DNA from: Lepidostoma basale
Taxonomy: Eukaryota > Arthropoda > Insecta > Trichoptera > Lepidostomatidae
Direction of reading: 5' to 3'
DNA length: 64,000 bases
NCBI GenBank assembly: GCA_022606425.2
Contig: JAHDVF020000247.1
Coordinates: 124,001-188,000 of the forward strand
A model generated the notes under the pieces. The model did no database searches. It saw nothing but the letters and a program-made list of their open reading frames with translations, and was not told the origin of the DNA. The translations under genes were made by a program, and so were the position numbers. Positions 46,201-54,739 of this stretch are shown here, one piece after another; position 1 is the stretch's first letter, and every line of letters begins with the position of its first letter.

Positions 46201-49200
46201 CTCTTGGGAGTCGGAGTCTCTTACGGTCCGCCTAATAAAACACACAATCTACATCACTGTCACTTTTTCGCCATCTTCTGAACTGGATGGTTGTAATCAC
46301 ATTATTGTTGTGAATGTTTCAATTAATATTTTTCAATTTTTCAATGTTTCAATTAATATCCGACCTTCGGTTATCCGACCTTCCGAGTTATCCGACCTAC
46401 CGGGGCGATGCCTCTTTCCTTTACCCGACTGCACGCATTATATTCGCGCGCCATGCGACAGTCTACAGTGCTTACGTAGCTCTTTCGCTGAGAGGACGTG
46501 TTGCGCATTGTTTCCTTGTTTCGTTTAATTTGAAAAGTTTTCGATGTGCAAATAAAATTAACACATTTTTAATGTCGTTTTTATCATTTTCCGTGTTATC
46601 CGACCATTTCGCTTATCCGACCTTGCCGCGCCCGGTTTAGGTTAGATAATCGAGACTCTTCTGTGTATAAAATGTGAAAAAATTATAAATAAAGCTTTTG
46701 TAAATTATAAGCAATCTTTAATTTTGATATTTCACCTTAATAGGATGACTAATTTTAGAGATATAATTATTTGAATAACAGCTACGCGATGGTCGCAAGT
46801 CGGGCGTATATTTTACAAATAATGCTTAGGCAGTGTGCTACCTTTATTCCACGCGGCGCACGGGCGTTTAAAGGTTAATGGCTAACTTCATCGTGTAACT
46901 TGCACAACTATGATTTGTATTACTATTATTCGAATAATTGTTCAAATTTATTTTTTACAGGTTCATTTCATCACAAAGTTTTTACACATAATATTGCAAA
47001 AAATAGTCGAAATTACGCCACCAAGCCATTTTACAATTTATACGACTAACTTCATTCGTGTCTCGTTTGTTATGTTTTCGCAATTCGTGAGTTGATACGC
47101 GTGAAATATCCAGCCGTTATTTATCATTGATGGCTAAATTCATCATGTCGCATTTTCGTAACAATTTTAACCTAAATCCTTTTTATAGGAAACATTACTC
47201 TCCCAGCTGGTACCAACATAGCTCTGTGTAACTTTTTATTACACAAAAATCCAAAATACTGGAAGGATCCACATCTCTTCATGCCTGAGAGGTTTGCTGA
47301 CAACTCTACTAAGAGACCACACTTTTCATTCGTACCATTCAGTGCTGGACAGAGAAACTGCATTGGTGAATAAATATTTTTTTTTTATTTCTGGAATTTG
47401 TCTATTGATTAATTTATTGTTACCTGTTTGTATATTTAGGAAGTATGTTTACAAAGGATGGGCGAGTGGTGAGGGATATTGAAAAAACAGTTGGGGCAGC
47501 AACAAATTGAATGGGGCACTCAAAGTTGTCATCGCAAACAAAAGCTATCCAAAAAAGCAGTGCACAATGGTGTTTCCTGTACCGACCCTTATGTATGGAA
47601 GCAAAGCATGCGAATGAAAAAGGAATAAGCAAAATAGAATAAATGCAGTAGAGATGAGATCTCTTAGACGAATGTCAAATAATCTTTTTATAATAGAGCG
47701 TTGAATGAAAATATAAGAAGTTAATTGAAGTGCGAATGAAAGTGTTATAAACAAAATAATGAAAATAAAATTAAGATGGTTTGGACACATGGAAAGAATA
47801 AATGAAGAAATAATGGTAAAAAAAAGTATACATCAACGGTTTGAATGGGACTAGAAATAGTATAAGACCGAGGAAAACTGAATGTCGGCTACGTGAAGGC
47901 TCGGAGAAACCGACGTTCGAGCATGACACGATGTATAAATGTTGAGGAATCGAGAGAATTATGTCAGGAAAAAATGTGTGTTAATCCATTCGTTCTGCCT
48001 ACCCATTGGGGGAGACGACTTGATGGTTGGTTAGTTTGTTAGTTTTACTTGATCAATGATGGAAAACTCCATATTCAATAATTAATTCGAATAAAAACGT
48101 CTGTTTTCTAGAAGTTTTATATTAATTTATGAGAATAATATATTTTGCCTTTCTAAGACATTTTCAAAAGTGCTATTTCTTAAGCATTATGAATTCAAAT
48201 CAAAAATACATTTGGTAAAGCCACAGAAAGGTGATATTTATCATTCCAATAAACTATAATAACACTTTTAGAAAACAAACGTTTTCATTCGTATTAATTA
48301 TTGAATATGGAGTTTTACATCATTGTTAAAGTAAAAGTAAATAACTAACTAACCATCACGTCGCCAGAACGAATGAACGTTTTTATTCGTTATATAATAA
48401 TTATAACATTCGATTTTTGATACCGTTGACTCATTACCATTACCACTATGTAACTCAAAATTCTCTATTCTGTAAATTGTTATAACGTTAACACGAGTAT
48501 TATAACTAGAGACATGAATTTATATTTTTTCTTGCATAGGAAAGTAGCTTTGGGTAAAACGAATGCCATCTTGAAAGTATTTACAAGGCCGTAAACACCA
48601 TAAACAATAATTGTAACACGAAAATTTATGGGGCCGCATGTACGAATAGTATTGGAATCCGTGAAGTTACTACGTGTCTCGTACCGTGATCTCATTTTAC
48701 AATATTTCGATTATACATGTGAAATTAATGTAAAATACGACTATGGTTACATTATTACTTCCTATATACGTATTATAAACATTTTAATATAATACATTTG
48801 TTTTTCTGCAGTGCTGGTATATCAATTTTCTGCCTAATTTCATACATAGTAGAATCTCACCAAATTCATGAAATAAAATTGTTTATAAAATATATTTTTA
48901 TTATTTATTCAATAGTCGCGATATTTTTAACATTTTTTTATGGCATTTGACAGCTGTCAGATCCATCCGGCCCCACATAAAATTCAACATTACGCCTGGT
49001 AAACAGAGATTTCAAGACGGCATTGGTGAAACTCAACGATGTTGCTAACATGAGATGTCTACTTTAAGCATTACTGTTATTCTACGTTTATTGCTAAATT
49101 AATAACGGAAATATCGTATTATTCAGTTGACAAATAATATACCACGGTATCTTTTATTTTTTAACATTATTAATTTTATCTTCAATAATTATGTCAAACG

Positions 49201-49864
49201 CAAACTATTTAATAATAATAAACACAAAAGAAAACCTAATGATTTCACAGAAATCTCTTGGACGGAAGTTCATTTTAAATAAAAATTAAATAAAACGATA
49301 TTTTTTAGCTACTTCCATTTTTTAAATTTTTTTATTCTCTTTGTATATACAACACTTTTATTAAAAAAATAAAATCATACGGACATGTTTCGGACAAACA
49401 GTCCTTCTTCAGAAGAGATGCATATTTATAAAAATATCATAAAATTGTTGTTGTCTACATGATCTGACAGATGTTATTTGTCTTTATTTCAAAACTTCTA
49501 TTTTTGCCTTCATTTCGAAAGCGACCGGATTCACCTGGTTCGCTTGCATCGTCAGACTGATCTGTCCATCCAGAAAGACCAGTCTGACGAAACTGATCAT
49601 TTAAGTAAAAAATCGTTGTTTTAAAAAAGCTAGTTTAGATATTGGGTCCACGATACGTAAAAAAATATATAACTAACTGTCGTCTTTTTTTCAGCACAAG
49701 TTTATGGAAACGACTCTTTTAAGACTGCAGCTATTCACGTCATAAGGAACTACGTATTGTACACAGATCAAAGGATCGAAAATCTTACTTTTATTTCTAA
49801 TGTTTCTGTAAGGAGTGGAATTGGCTATAATTTGAAAGTTTTCAAGAGGGACCAAACTCTTTAA
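31206..49864 (+). CDS. Cytochrome P450 gene C, clan 4 type, complete, 10 exons
   Basis: Exons: 31206-31410, 34642-34748, 37984-38074, 40416-40601, 41260-41329, 42496-42704, 43791-43954, 45388-45634, 47189-47365, 49695-49864. They total 1626 nt (541 residues) and match gene B exon for exon in phase; the six extra residues fall in exons 6 and 7. The product is a predicted endoplasmic-reticulum heme monooxygenase: N-terminal anchor, PGP hinge, WKHHR, ExxR at 403-406, PERF, and heme Cys484 in FSAGQRNCI. Because exon 9 ends in G and exon 10 starts CA, the residue two after the Cys is Ala, not the usual Gly. The I-helix reads A-A-I-D-T-M (D347, T348), keeping the acid-Thr pair but losing the second Thr/Ser and the clan-4 heme-linking Glu. 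Introns are swollen by LINEs, a mariner and MITEs. Close paralog of gene D. Substrate cannot be inferred. Confidence 0.93.
31440..31960 (+). mobile_element. LINE-A-related fragment in gene C intron 1
   Basis: It contains degraded versions of the GAGNKINGAHKVITADRN and MAVHNGVLETLMYGSEAW regions. The homologous segment in gene D (55850-56135 plus 58217-58330) is split by a newer LINE-A. This insertion therefore predates the C/D duplication. Confidence 0.7.
31975..33370 (-). pseudogene. RT-bearing LINE fragment, split by foldback
   Basis: The minus strand at 33327-33230 reads MLISVDFQKAFDTINKDVI, the first catalytic RT block. Lower-coordinate DNA (31980-32470) carries a later RT part with many stops. 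An inverted-repeat element (32478-33211) separates the two. Gene D retains only the end near 58330-58380. Confidence 0.55.
32478..33211. repeat. Long foldback element, arms of roughly 300-370 bp
   Basis: Left-arm words TATTTTCAACGTTTGATCA, AAAAGTTATCGATGAAAATG, TAGGGGCGCTTTATTTTTTA and AGTAGTCTCATTCTAACGCT recur as complements in reverse order at about 33000-33211. The centre (32730-32930) is A/T runs. No ORF of note. It lies inside the LINE fragment of gene C intron 1. Confidence 0.75.
33480..33850 (+). mobile_element. LINE-A 3' fragment with TTAG tail, gene C intron 1
   Basis: It encodes MERMDESRMVKKLYTSSVSG, GRPRKTWHDKINQLLKSGH and CQDRALWRSILSAYPSGEMA. It then ends at GATGATTAGTTAGTTAGTTA. 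It is a short 5'-truncated copy. Confidence 0.75.
34009..34480 (+). repeat. GACGGACA / GACGGATA microsatellite, gene C intron 1
   Basis: Dozens of 8-bp units GACGGACA make up 34015-34370, broken near 34136-34245 by GAGACGGAG variants. From 34371 the units become GACGGATA. Long open frames on both strands here are artefacts of the repeat. The gene D counterpart (58810-59060) has mostly GACGGATA units. Confidence 0.92.
35005..35680 (+). mobile_element. LINE-A 3' fragment, gene C intron 2
   Basis: It encodes DEFVYLGCMFTKDGRVEKD, MRSLRRMCGKSVYDRVANA and VNGARNRGRPRKTWPDQIN. It ends GGAGACGGTGTGATGGTTAG with four TTAG units. A single stop interrupts the YGSEA-stop-NWQ segment. Confidence 0.8.
35700..36010 (-). 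mobile_element. LINE C-terminal fragment (minus), gene C intron 2
   Basis: It shows CTTCTTATTTTGGTGCCGTG, AACATCTGCGATCACTGCGA and GGTCGTATTTTTCTCCCCTT on the plus strand. This is a diverged member of the 10313-10660 family. Confidence 0.55.
36138..36850 (-). mobile_element. LINE-A 3' fragment (minus), gene C intron 2
   Basis: The plus strand begins AACTAACTAACTAACCATCA, the reversed TTAG tail. It continues through reversed words for HDQINQ, FGHMKRTDEE and the LMYGSEAW segment, ending near the CDIS/EKLKQVTEF region at 36770. Shifts are present. Confidence 0.75.
36955..37310 (-). repeat. Foldback family 1 arm, gene C intron 2
   Basis: This is a reverse-orientation copy with the distal end (ATTGGAGTGACATTTCCAGG, then GTAGCCTTTCACATTGCG). 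It continues to TTTGCATCTTCGTCTCTATT. It is the most complete single arm beside 9676-10036. Confidence 0.7.
37311..37525 (-). mobile_element. LINE-B 3' fragment (minus), gene C intron 2
   Basis: The minus strand reads SNDYLRQRQHQLCFTPSRRT and then NLSLVMPLGIAI. Gene D has the same fragment, shorter, at about 59400-59520. It therefore predates the duplication. Confidence 0.6.
37526..37763. mobile_element. Small MITE (238 bp), present in C, absent in D
   Basis: The ends CGCACGCTTAATAG (37526-37539) and CTATTAAGCGTGCG (37750-37763) are perfect inverted repeats. Inside, ATAGCGTTAACAC-like words occur three times. At the matching place in gene D (59519-59535) the flanks join as ATTAACACATGTTTCAAG, an empty or excised site. 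Confidence 0.8.
38220..39536 (+). mobile_element. mariner copy 2, full length (1317 bp), gene C intron 3
   Basis: It starts TTAGGTCCTTACATATGAAA and ends with the near-complement finishing GTAAGGACCTTA. TA duplications lie at 38218-38219 and 39537-39538. It is the same family as copy 1. Gene D carries the empty site ACAAATTATATTAATACGCG at 60824-60843. Confidence 0.93.
38410..39469 (+). pseudogene. mariner transposase, frameshifted
   Basis: From ATG 38410 the frame encodes a paired-like DNA-binding region (MENLKYRLIYEYEFHRG to CGVSNKTV). A tandem duplication of AGTTAGTAATAAAACTG at about 38683-38740 introduces a stop. After it, LKQIGKVKKLERWVPHELS resumes; one extra T near 38890 shifts the frame again before TCDEKWILYDN. 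The rest is open from 39011: LLLHDNARPHTA and the final YSPDLAPTDYYFF give the mariner D,D(34)D pattern. At about 350 codons it has normal family length but two lesions, so it is inactive. Confidence 0.85.
39565..39995 (-). other. Gene C-specific insert with 117-codon minus ORF, unknown
   Basis: Gene D goes from ATTAATACGCGGTAAACAT (60835) almost directly to the shared TAACGTAATAAATTCCATAG. Gene C has about 400 extra bases here. The minus strand is open at 39969-39616, starting MWQNFHNQIAAITPCDRGEK. The frame is AT-rich but continuous. I do not recognise a family. It may be the remnant of another mobile or captured gene. The edge word ACGTAATAAATTCCATG is duplicated at 39972-40020. Confidence 0.35.
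40640..41210. repeat. Degenerate hAT end plus foldback family 2, gene C intron 4
   Basis: From 40657, CTAGGGTTGCCACAATAGTC matches the left end of the hAT-like element seen whole in gene D (61567-62028). From 40757, GCCGAAGCACTATGATACCT and GCGATAGCTGTTTCATCAAC begin a foldback family 2 copy extending to about 41180. This copy is absent from gene D. Confidence 0.55.
41713..42215 (-). mobile_element. LINE-A 3' fragment (minus), gene C intron 5
   Basis: The minus strand keeps a 156-codon frame from LMYGSEAWNWQKKDESI through MNKIRKGSLRCFGHMERMS to WRSILSAYPSGETA. It is followed by the reversed TTAG tail at 41715-41729. It is intact over its length but 5' truncated. Confidence 0.8.
42720..43454. 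other. Gene C intron 6, AT-rich, nothing recognised
   Basis: No repeat or ORF was identified apart from a short ACCGCTCCCACCGTTTAAT echo (43350-43415). Confidence 0.4.
43455..43690. repeat. Foldback family 2 copy, gene C intron 6
   Basis: It shows GGCGGAAACACTATGATACT, GACAGCTATTTCGCCAACTA and CACCATCAGGTGTTGCAATA. The outer words TAATTTGGAACACCG and GTGTTCCAAATTCC are inverted. It is about 100 bases before exon 7. Confidence 0.6.
44087..44350 (-). mobile_element. LINE 3' fragment (minus), gene C intron 7
   Basis: Plus-strand words TGACCTCC-like GGACGTAGACCTCCTCCATC, GTACCGACGGTCTC and GCGACATGGCCTGCCCAGCG are reversed C-terminal LINE sequence of the GHVxR type. It has no open frame. Confidence 0.5.
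44480..44740. other. GC-richer stretch of unknown origin, gene C intron 7
   Basis: It contains GTGTACATCGGAAACGAATT, GTGAGTGCGCGTCACTATAT and CATCCCGCCGCGCCGACAGT. It stands out from the AT-rich surroundings, has no long frame and no detected inverted ends. Probably a mobile-element piece, unproven. Confidence 0.3.
44850..45380 (-). mobile_element. RTE-like LINE fragment (minus), gene C intron 7
   Basis: The minus strand at 45083-44862 encodes MFDGCVLPVLNYGLETTTLI and IIKRAMEIALLGISTANWVR, related to 6625-7085. The reversed upstream part continues to about 45350, almost reaching the exon 8 acceptor at 45387. Confidence 0.6.
45955..46874. mobile_element. piggyBac-like MITE (920 bp), gene C intron 8
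   Basis: TTAA lies on both sides (45951-45954, 46875-46878). The ends CCTTAAGACGCCC and the complement of GGGCGTTTAAAGG are inverted with few mismatches. Subterminal palindromes CCCGTACGGGACC and CCTGTACGGGACC lie at the left. Inside, TTATCCGACC occurs four times in the same direction (46375-46625). No transposase. Gene B's matching intron is only 80 bp. Confidence 0.75.
47437..48055 (+). mobile_element. LINE-A 3' fragment, degraded, gene C intron 9
   Basis: It starts TTTAGGAAGTATGTTTACAA and follows LINE-A with many small deletions to GGAGACGACTTGATGGTTGG and TTAGTTTGTTAG. It is the most decayed large copy in the window. A tail scrap (minus) follows at 48342-48365. Confidence 0.7.
48366..49694. 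other. Rest of gene C intron 9, no gene
   Basis: It is mostly AT-rich. ACATGTTTCGGACAAACAG with CCTTCTTCAG at about 49383-49420 recurs as ACATGTTTCGGACTAACCAG with CCCTTCATCAG at 53622-53650, so a further small repeat family is present. CAGTCTGACGA (49581) is the near-complement of TCGTCAGACTG (49550). Confidence 0.4.
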
Positions 49865-49884
49865 TAATATAGACCATTTTTTTA

Positions 49885-50580
49885 ACCGAAACACTAAGAT
49901 GCTTCAGCATTATTAACTGTTAAAATTTATAACACTGTTATTATAGATAAAATGATAACACTGTTATTATAGATAAAATGATAACACTGTTATTATAGAT
50001 AAAATTTATAACTCTCGTGACGTGCCGTGACTCTCTGACGTACGGAGCCGAGACGTGGACATTGACAAAAGGTCTAGTCTACATATTCAAGGTTGCCCAG
50101 CGCGCCATGGAAAGAGCCATGTTTGGAATAACCTTGAGGGACAGATTTAGAAACGAATTTATTCGACAACAAACCAAGGTGACTCTACGGATAGGCGGGC
50201 TGGAGTGGCGGTGGGCTGGCCATATCTGTCGGAGAACCGACAGCCGATGGGGAAGACGGGTTCTGGAGTGGAGACCGCGTACAGGATTCCGTAGAGTTGG
50301 ACGTCCCCCTACCCGCTGGACCGACGATCTGAAGAGGATTGCTGGACATGGATGGATGGGAGTGGCAATGGATAGGGGGCGGTGGCGGGCTTTGGGAGAG
50401 GCCTACATTCAGCAGTGGATGACAGACGGCTGATGATTATAACTCTCGTTTGTTTGTTACATCTGATGATGCCAACATCGGTTGACGAAACAGCTGTCGC
50501 GACACTTCTAAAAAGCGAGTAATGAAAATGGTGATATCATAACAGTGTTATAAATTTTCACATTATTAATTTTTAATTAT
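49885..50580. repeat. Foldback family 2 copy with nested LINE
   Basis: The left part starts ACCGAAACACTAAGATGCTT and includes three tandem copies of ATAACACTGTTATTATAGAT (about 49930-50005). The right part has GACGAAACAGCTGTCGCGAC and ends ATAACAGTGTTATAAATTTT. A LINE fragment (50010-50440) lies between. It is just downstream of the gene C stop. Confidence 0.65.
50010..50440 (+). pseudogene. RTE-like LINE C-terminus, open for 138 codons
   Basis: It encodes YGAETWTLTKGLVYIFKVAQ, RAMERAMFGITLRDRFRNEF, WRWAGHICRRTDSRWGRRVL and RRVGRPPTRWTDDLKRIAGH, ending QQWMTDG. This is the usual C-terminal tail of insect RTE-like ORFs. The absence of lesions suggests a young fragment, but the RT and endonuclease are missing. 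Confidence 0.75.
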
Positions 50581-50604
50581 TGGTGTTTTTTTATAAATAT
50601 TCCT

Positions 50605-50675
50605 AACTAACTAACTAACCATCACGCCATTTCCCAGGAGGGGTTGGCAGAGAGGATGGATCGCTTCCTAATATT
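50605..50675 (-). mobile_element. LINE-A tail scrap (minus)
   Basis: AACTAACTAACTAACCATCA and CAGGAGGGGTTGGCAGAGAG are the reversed last 70 bases of LINE-A. The following 50680-51040 is AT-rich with nothing recognised. Confidence 0.55.
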
Positions 50676-51049
50676 GGTATTTTAAAATCTAGCTTTTTAT
50701 CATAGACATTATTCTATTATCGTTGTTTGGATAATGTGATATCGAATATTAACAATAACTATTATTAATAATATAGATAAATATTCTAAAATAATCGTTT
50801 TGAAAAGAGAATAATTAAATAATACATTATGGTGTCATAGAATTTAAAATATTTTATTTAAAATTCAATTTTATTATCTATTTAGATACTACCCTTTGAT
50901 TTTTTAGTTATTTATTATTTAAGTTATATATTATTTTAGTTATTTAAGCTTTATAACTTTGTTATTATTTCTTGAAGTATGTAAAGCTATATTAAATAAT
51001 TTGATAAAATCTGAATACTTTTTTCTTTGTTATGTGGGCGTGACATGTT

Positions 51050-51325
51050 TCGCTTTGCTGTTCTTCTCTTCGAGACTTTTGATTTACCAAGAAAAAAAGA
51101 GGTCTCTCATCAGGTTGATCCTACCTTTGGTTCTTCCCTTCGAGACTTAAGATTCACCAAGAATAAAAGAGATCCCTCTTCAGGTTGATCCTCCGGGGTC
51201 TTCCCTTCGAGACTTTGAATTCACCAAGAAAATATTAGATCCCTCATCAGGCTGGTTTTACGGTTCTTCCCTTCGAAACTTTAAATTCACTAAGAAAATA
51301 AGAGGTTCCTCATCAGCTTGATCCG
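51050..51325 (+). repeat. Minisatellite, about 65-bp unit, four copies
   Basis: The unit contains TTCTTCCCTTCGAGACTT, a variable ATTCACCAAGAAAA, and GATCCCTCATCAGGTTGATC. Copies start near 51060, 51130, 51200 and 51265. Units differ by several substitutions. Confidence 0.75.
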
Positions 51326-51975
51326 CCCGGTATTGGGGTCGGACCTCAACTCTGGTTTCTTGAACTTGGGTCTTCTGACTTCTTGGAGTGAGACTCGGGA
51401 GTCTGTTACTCCTTCCCATTGATGAGTTATACTGGTTTCTGCCTGCCCTAGTATGGCTTATATAGAGCTCCTGGAGCTCTGGAGCTTCGTCCTCTCCACT
51501 CTGCTGATGACGATGGCAGCGCTGCCCTGGGGGTCATCCTTGGAACCAATCTGATGATGGCAGCACCGCACTGGGGATAAACTTGGGGACTGATATTTAT
51601 GGTATCAGCGCCAAATCGGGTTGCAGGTGAACTACTATGCGGGTGGGCAGCGCCTCGTCGGTGATCGCGGGAGCCATCCTTCAAGCATTAACACCTCTAC
51701 TGGATAAATCGGAAACTTTTCATTAGGGGATGATATCGGTAGCGGCTGGTTCGCTCGAAGGAGAGTTTTAACGGCTCGGCTACGCCGTCGGGTGTCTTCG
51801 GAATTTCGATTCGGCAATGCTCGTGATCTAGGCCTATGGGACTGTGTGCGCGGCGGCCGTGTCCAATTAGCGGCGAGTATCCAAATGTTTGTCTTTTTAT
51901 TTGGAGTTTGCCGGGTGCGCAGATAAATATAATTTTTTCGAAAATTCCGTCTGGTTACACGCTAAGGCTTACAAG
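51326..51975. other. GC-rich block of unknown origin
   Basis: It is markedly richer in G+C than its surroundings. Repeated words include TGATGACGATGGCAGCGCTG, TGATGATGGCAGCACCGC and GGAGCTCTGGAGCT. Minus-strand frames (51448-51684 and 51635-51817) are short and unfamiliar. It directly precedes a LINE-A fragment, so a 5' region of an unrecognised retroelement is possible. Confidence 0.35.
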
Positions 51976-52720
51976 TGTTGGTGTCGAGAATGTATGAGGT
52001 ATGCAAGTCGAACGATTTAATGATCAAATCAAATCAAATCAAATCAGTTTATTAACTCAAAAGACATTACAAACATGGAAAATGTTCAAGGCATCTATTA
52101 AGTACAGGTAAAATATTATAAAAATACAACAAAGTATCAGGAACGCATTAGAGATGGTTCGACATGATGAATGTCGGAAAGTCAAAGGTGTTAATTTTTT
52201 TCAAAGGGAAGAGCAAATGACAGTTTGTAAGATAAGTGTGAATTAAGAGAACTTGGAACAGGTGGGGGAATTTAGGTAGCATATTCACAGCGGATGACCG
52301 AACCGACAGTGATGTTGAAAGAAGGGTTGGTGCGGGTAACAAAGTGATTGGAGCTTGAACGGCCATTTTCGCATTCTTGAATGAAAGCAAAAATGGCCGT
52401 TCACAATGAAATTCTAGTCCCAACCCTTATGTATGGAAGCGAACCATGGAACTGGTAGAAGAAAGATAAGAGCAAAATAAATGCAGTAGAGATGTGGTCC
52501 CTAAGACGATGTACGACAGAATCTCAAATGCTGATATAAGAAAGTAATGTAGAGCGGAAGAAGGTATTATGAACAAAACTATTAAAGGATCGCTGAGTGG
52601 TTCGGACATATGGAGCTCATGCATGGAAGAAAGTATACGTTAACCAGTACGGATTCGAGGTAGATCGAGGAAAACATCACATGACAAAATTAATCAAAAT
52701 TTAAAGGTCGGTTTTGTTGT
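51976..52720 (+). mobile_element. LINE-A fragment, paralogous to 24286-25870
   Basis: It shares the same 5' breakpoint region (GAATGTATGAGGTATGCAAG) and the same downstream non-LINE DNA as the earlier copy. At 52528-52540 GCTGATATAAGAAAG is uninterrupted, the empty site for mariner copy 1. A LINE-B tail is inserted at about 52023-52167. Confidence 0.7.
52023..52167 (-). mobile_element. LINE-B 3' tail inserted in LINE-A
   Basis: It begins with CAAATCAAATCAAATCAAAT and TTTATTAACTCAAAAGACAT, the reversed LINE-B 3' UTR and GATTT tail. It ends ACGCATTAGAGATGGTTCGA. Other copies of this tail are at about 60061-60424 (plus) and 63215-63375 (minus). Confidence 0.7.
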
Positions 52721-53480
52721 TGTTGTTGTTGTATAAATATTATTATAATATATTTATATTTAGACTAATCTCACTCTACCAGGTTAGTAGTGGGGCGTAA
52801 AGGAGGCAAAGTAACACGTGACTTTCTTGTCTGTCAAAAACAAGTTTTAAAAAAAAGGAAAATTCCAAATTTAATGTTCAGTAGCTCACTGTATTATTAA
52901 GAGTGAGGCACGCGAACCCTAATATTTGTGATATAAAATTGTGTTTGTTGGAAAAAAAATTAAATAGAAGAGGTATATTCTCATTTTACAAAATATAAAT
53001 ATTTTTGCAAATGTCCATATAATTATCGAATGCTATATTTTAGTGTAAATATACTATACTTTCGGTTTAAGAAACATCTTGTTTGTATTAATGTTAAAGC
53101 ACCGAATTTTTAAGAAATAGTTTAAGCATCTTTTTGATAAAAATTTATATTTTTCCTATAAAATTACATCAAAAACAAATTAATACTAAAACTGTTTTTG
53201 ATAAAAAAAAAACATTTTTTTGCAAAATAGCTACAGAAATGTGCGCAAGTTAATTAAAATTTACATTGTTTTAAATATTTCCTGAATTATTTGGCATTTA
53301 ATAATATATTGGTTAGAAACACTGCACCAAAGACTCCGGCTATTAAAATTTACTTAAAATTGTTCAACCGTCAAAGGTGTTTTATTGGAGTTAGAGTTTG
53401 TATTTCTCTTTGAATTGATTACAATGATTATAATTATTATTACTTTTGTTATCCTAAATAAATAAAATAATTAATTCAAT
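52720..53480. repeat. Segment duplicated from 25860-26540
   Basis: It matches AGAGTGAGGCACGCGAACCC, GAGGTATATTCTCATTTTAC and CCGAATTTTTAAGAAATAG with moderate divergence. No gene. 53480-53985 beyond it is AT-rich and contains only the ACATGTTTCGGACTAACCAG repeat. Confidence 0.65.
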
Positions 53481-53989
53481 TTCATGACACTATAATAATA
53501 TTTTCTTCTATGTTCGTCATAACTTTGTGTTGTAGATACCTTGTAAACACCTAATGTTTCATTTTTAATATACTTTGATAACAACACTCACATATATTAA
53601 AAAAATTAAAATAAAATATCAAACATGTTTCGGACTAACCAGCCCTTCATCAGTGATATTAAATGAATATTTATAATATTAATAAATTGTTTACAAATAT
53701 GGTAAGTTTTAAGAGAAGTTGTAATGATTTATTTTGGAACGTTTATGCGTTTGTTATAACAAATATTATGAATAAATGTAAAATTTTAAATAATAATTTT
53801 AAATTCTTATTGGGGTTCAGGTATTAACTTACAACAAAGCAAATAAATCAAATATTATACTTGATGTTAAATTTATTTGTTTATTTATAATATTTTCTTT
53901 ATTTTTAAATGTTTTTTTACTTTAAAAATTTCGAGATTGTTCAAAATTATGTTTCTATTTTAACATGCAAAATATCAACGCCACGATGT

Positions 53990-54095
53990 GTAAATGAAGA
54001 TGAGGCGGGAGAGTTAAGTCAGGATAGAACAATGTGGCGATCCATCCTCTGTGCCTACCCCTCCGGAGTAACGGCGTGGTGGTTAATTAGTTATA
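53990..54095 (+). mobile_element. LINE-A last 100 bases
   Basis: It encodes CVNEDEAGELSQDRTMWRSI and LCAYPSGVTAWW, followed by TTAATTAGTT. It is 5' truncated to almost nothing. Confidence 0.6.
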
Positions 54096-54289
54096 ATAAG
54101 CATTTATATTATAAATAATATTATAATACATAATAAGCATTCTATTATAAATGAAATCGTTTGTTAGCAACACAAACGTTTTCTTTCGTATTAATTATAC
54201 AACCGTAGTATCCAAAAAAATAATGTTTAATATTAATTATACTGAAACACATTTTTATTAGACTATTTTAGATCTTAAATATCTTAGTG

Positions 54290-54660
54290 TATATTGTACG
54301 AGCTGGTCTTCCATTCCTTGTAAATAATGTAAGACTTTATCATAAACCCTAAATCCCCCCTCGCCGTCTTTCGGAGGGACATTCCGGGCCATACATTTAA
54401 CCCCATCGTAAAACAACTACCAAATCGCATTCCAACAATGTTTCCTACAGACGTAAGAGGAATAGCCATAAGAGCTGAACCTCTGTAAGCCAGAAGATCC
54501 AAGTCCAAGTCCAAGTCGTATCGTAACGTCGAATTATTGTCTAATGTAAATACTACAAATACGGCATGTTTGGCATACATTCTCCGCAATGAGAACCACC
54601 GTCTGCTGCACCTCATCAGGATAGGGAAGATTGAGGGTACATGGCACTTTGAGAAGAAGA
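54290..54660 (+). repeat. Repeat mosaic: unclassified block plus LINE scrap
   Basis: TAAATCCCCCCTCGCCGTCT and TTCGGAGGGACATTCCGGGC look like a dispersed repeat I cannot name. From 54530, STVELLSNVN-type sequence and AYILRNENHRLLHLIRIGKI match the LGHILRGEKYHLLQLILEGK tail of the 10313-10660 LINE family. Confidence 0.4.
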
Positions 54661-54739
54661 AGATATATCGTATGATGTATCGTATGATGATATCGTATGA
54701 TCGTATTAAGATATATCCTGATGATAAAAGTATAAATAT

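Noticed and set aside
31206..49864. Gene C as a pseudogene
   Set aside because: Despite very large introns and an Ala in the heme motif, all exons are open, phases match gene B, and all splice dinucleotides are GT/AG.
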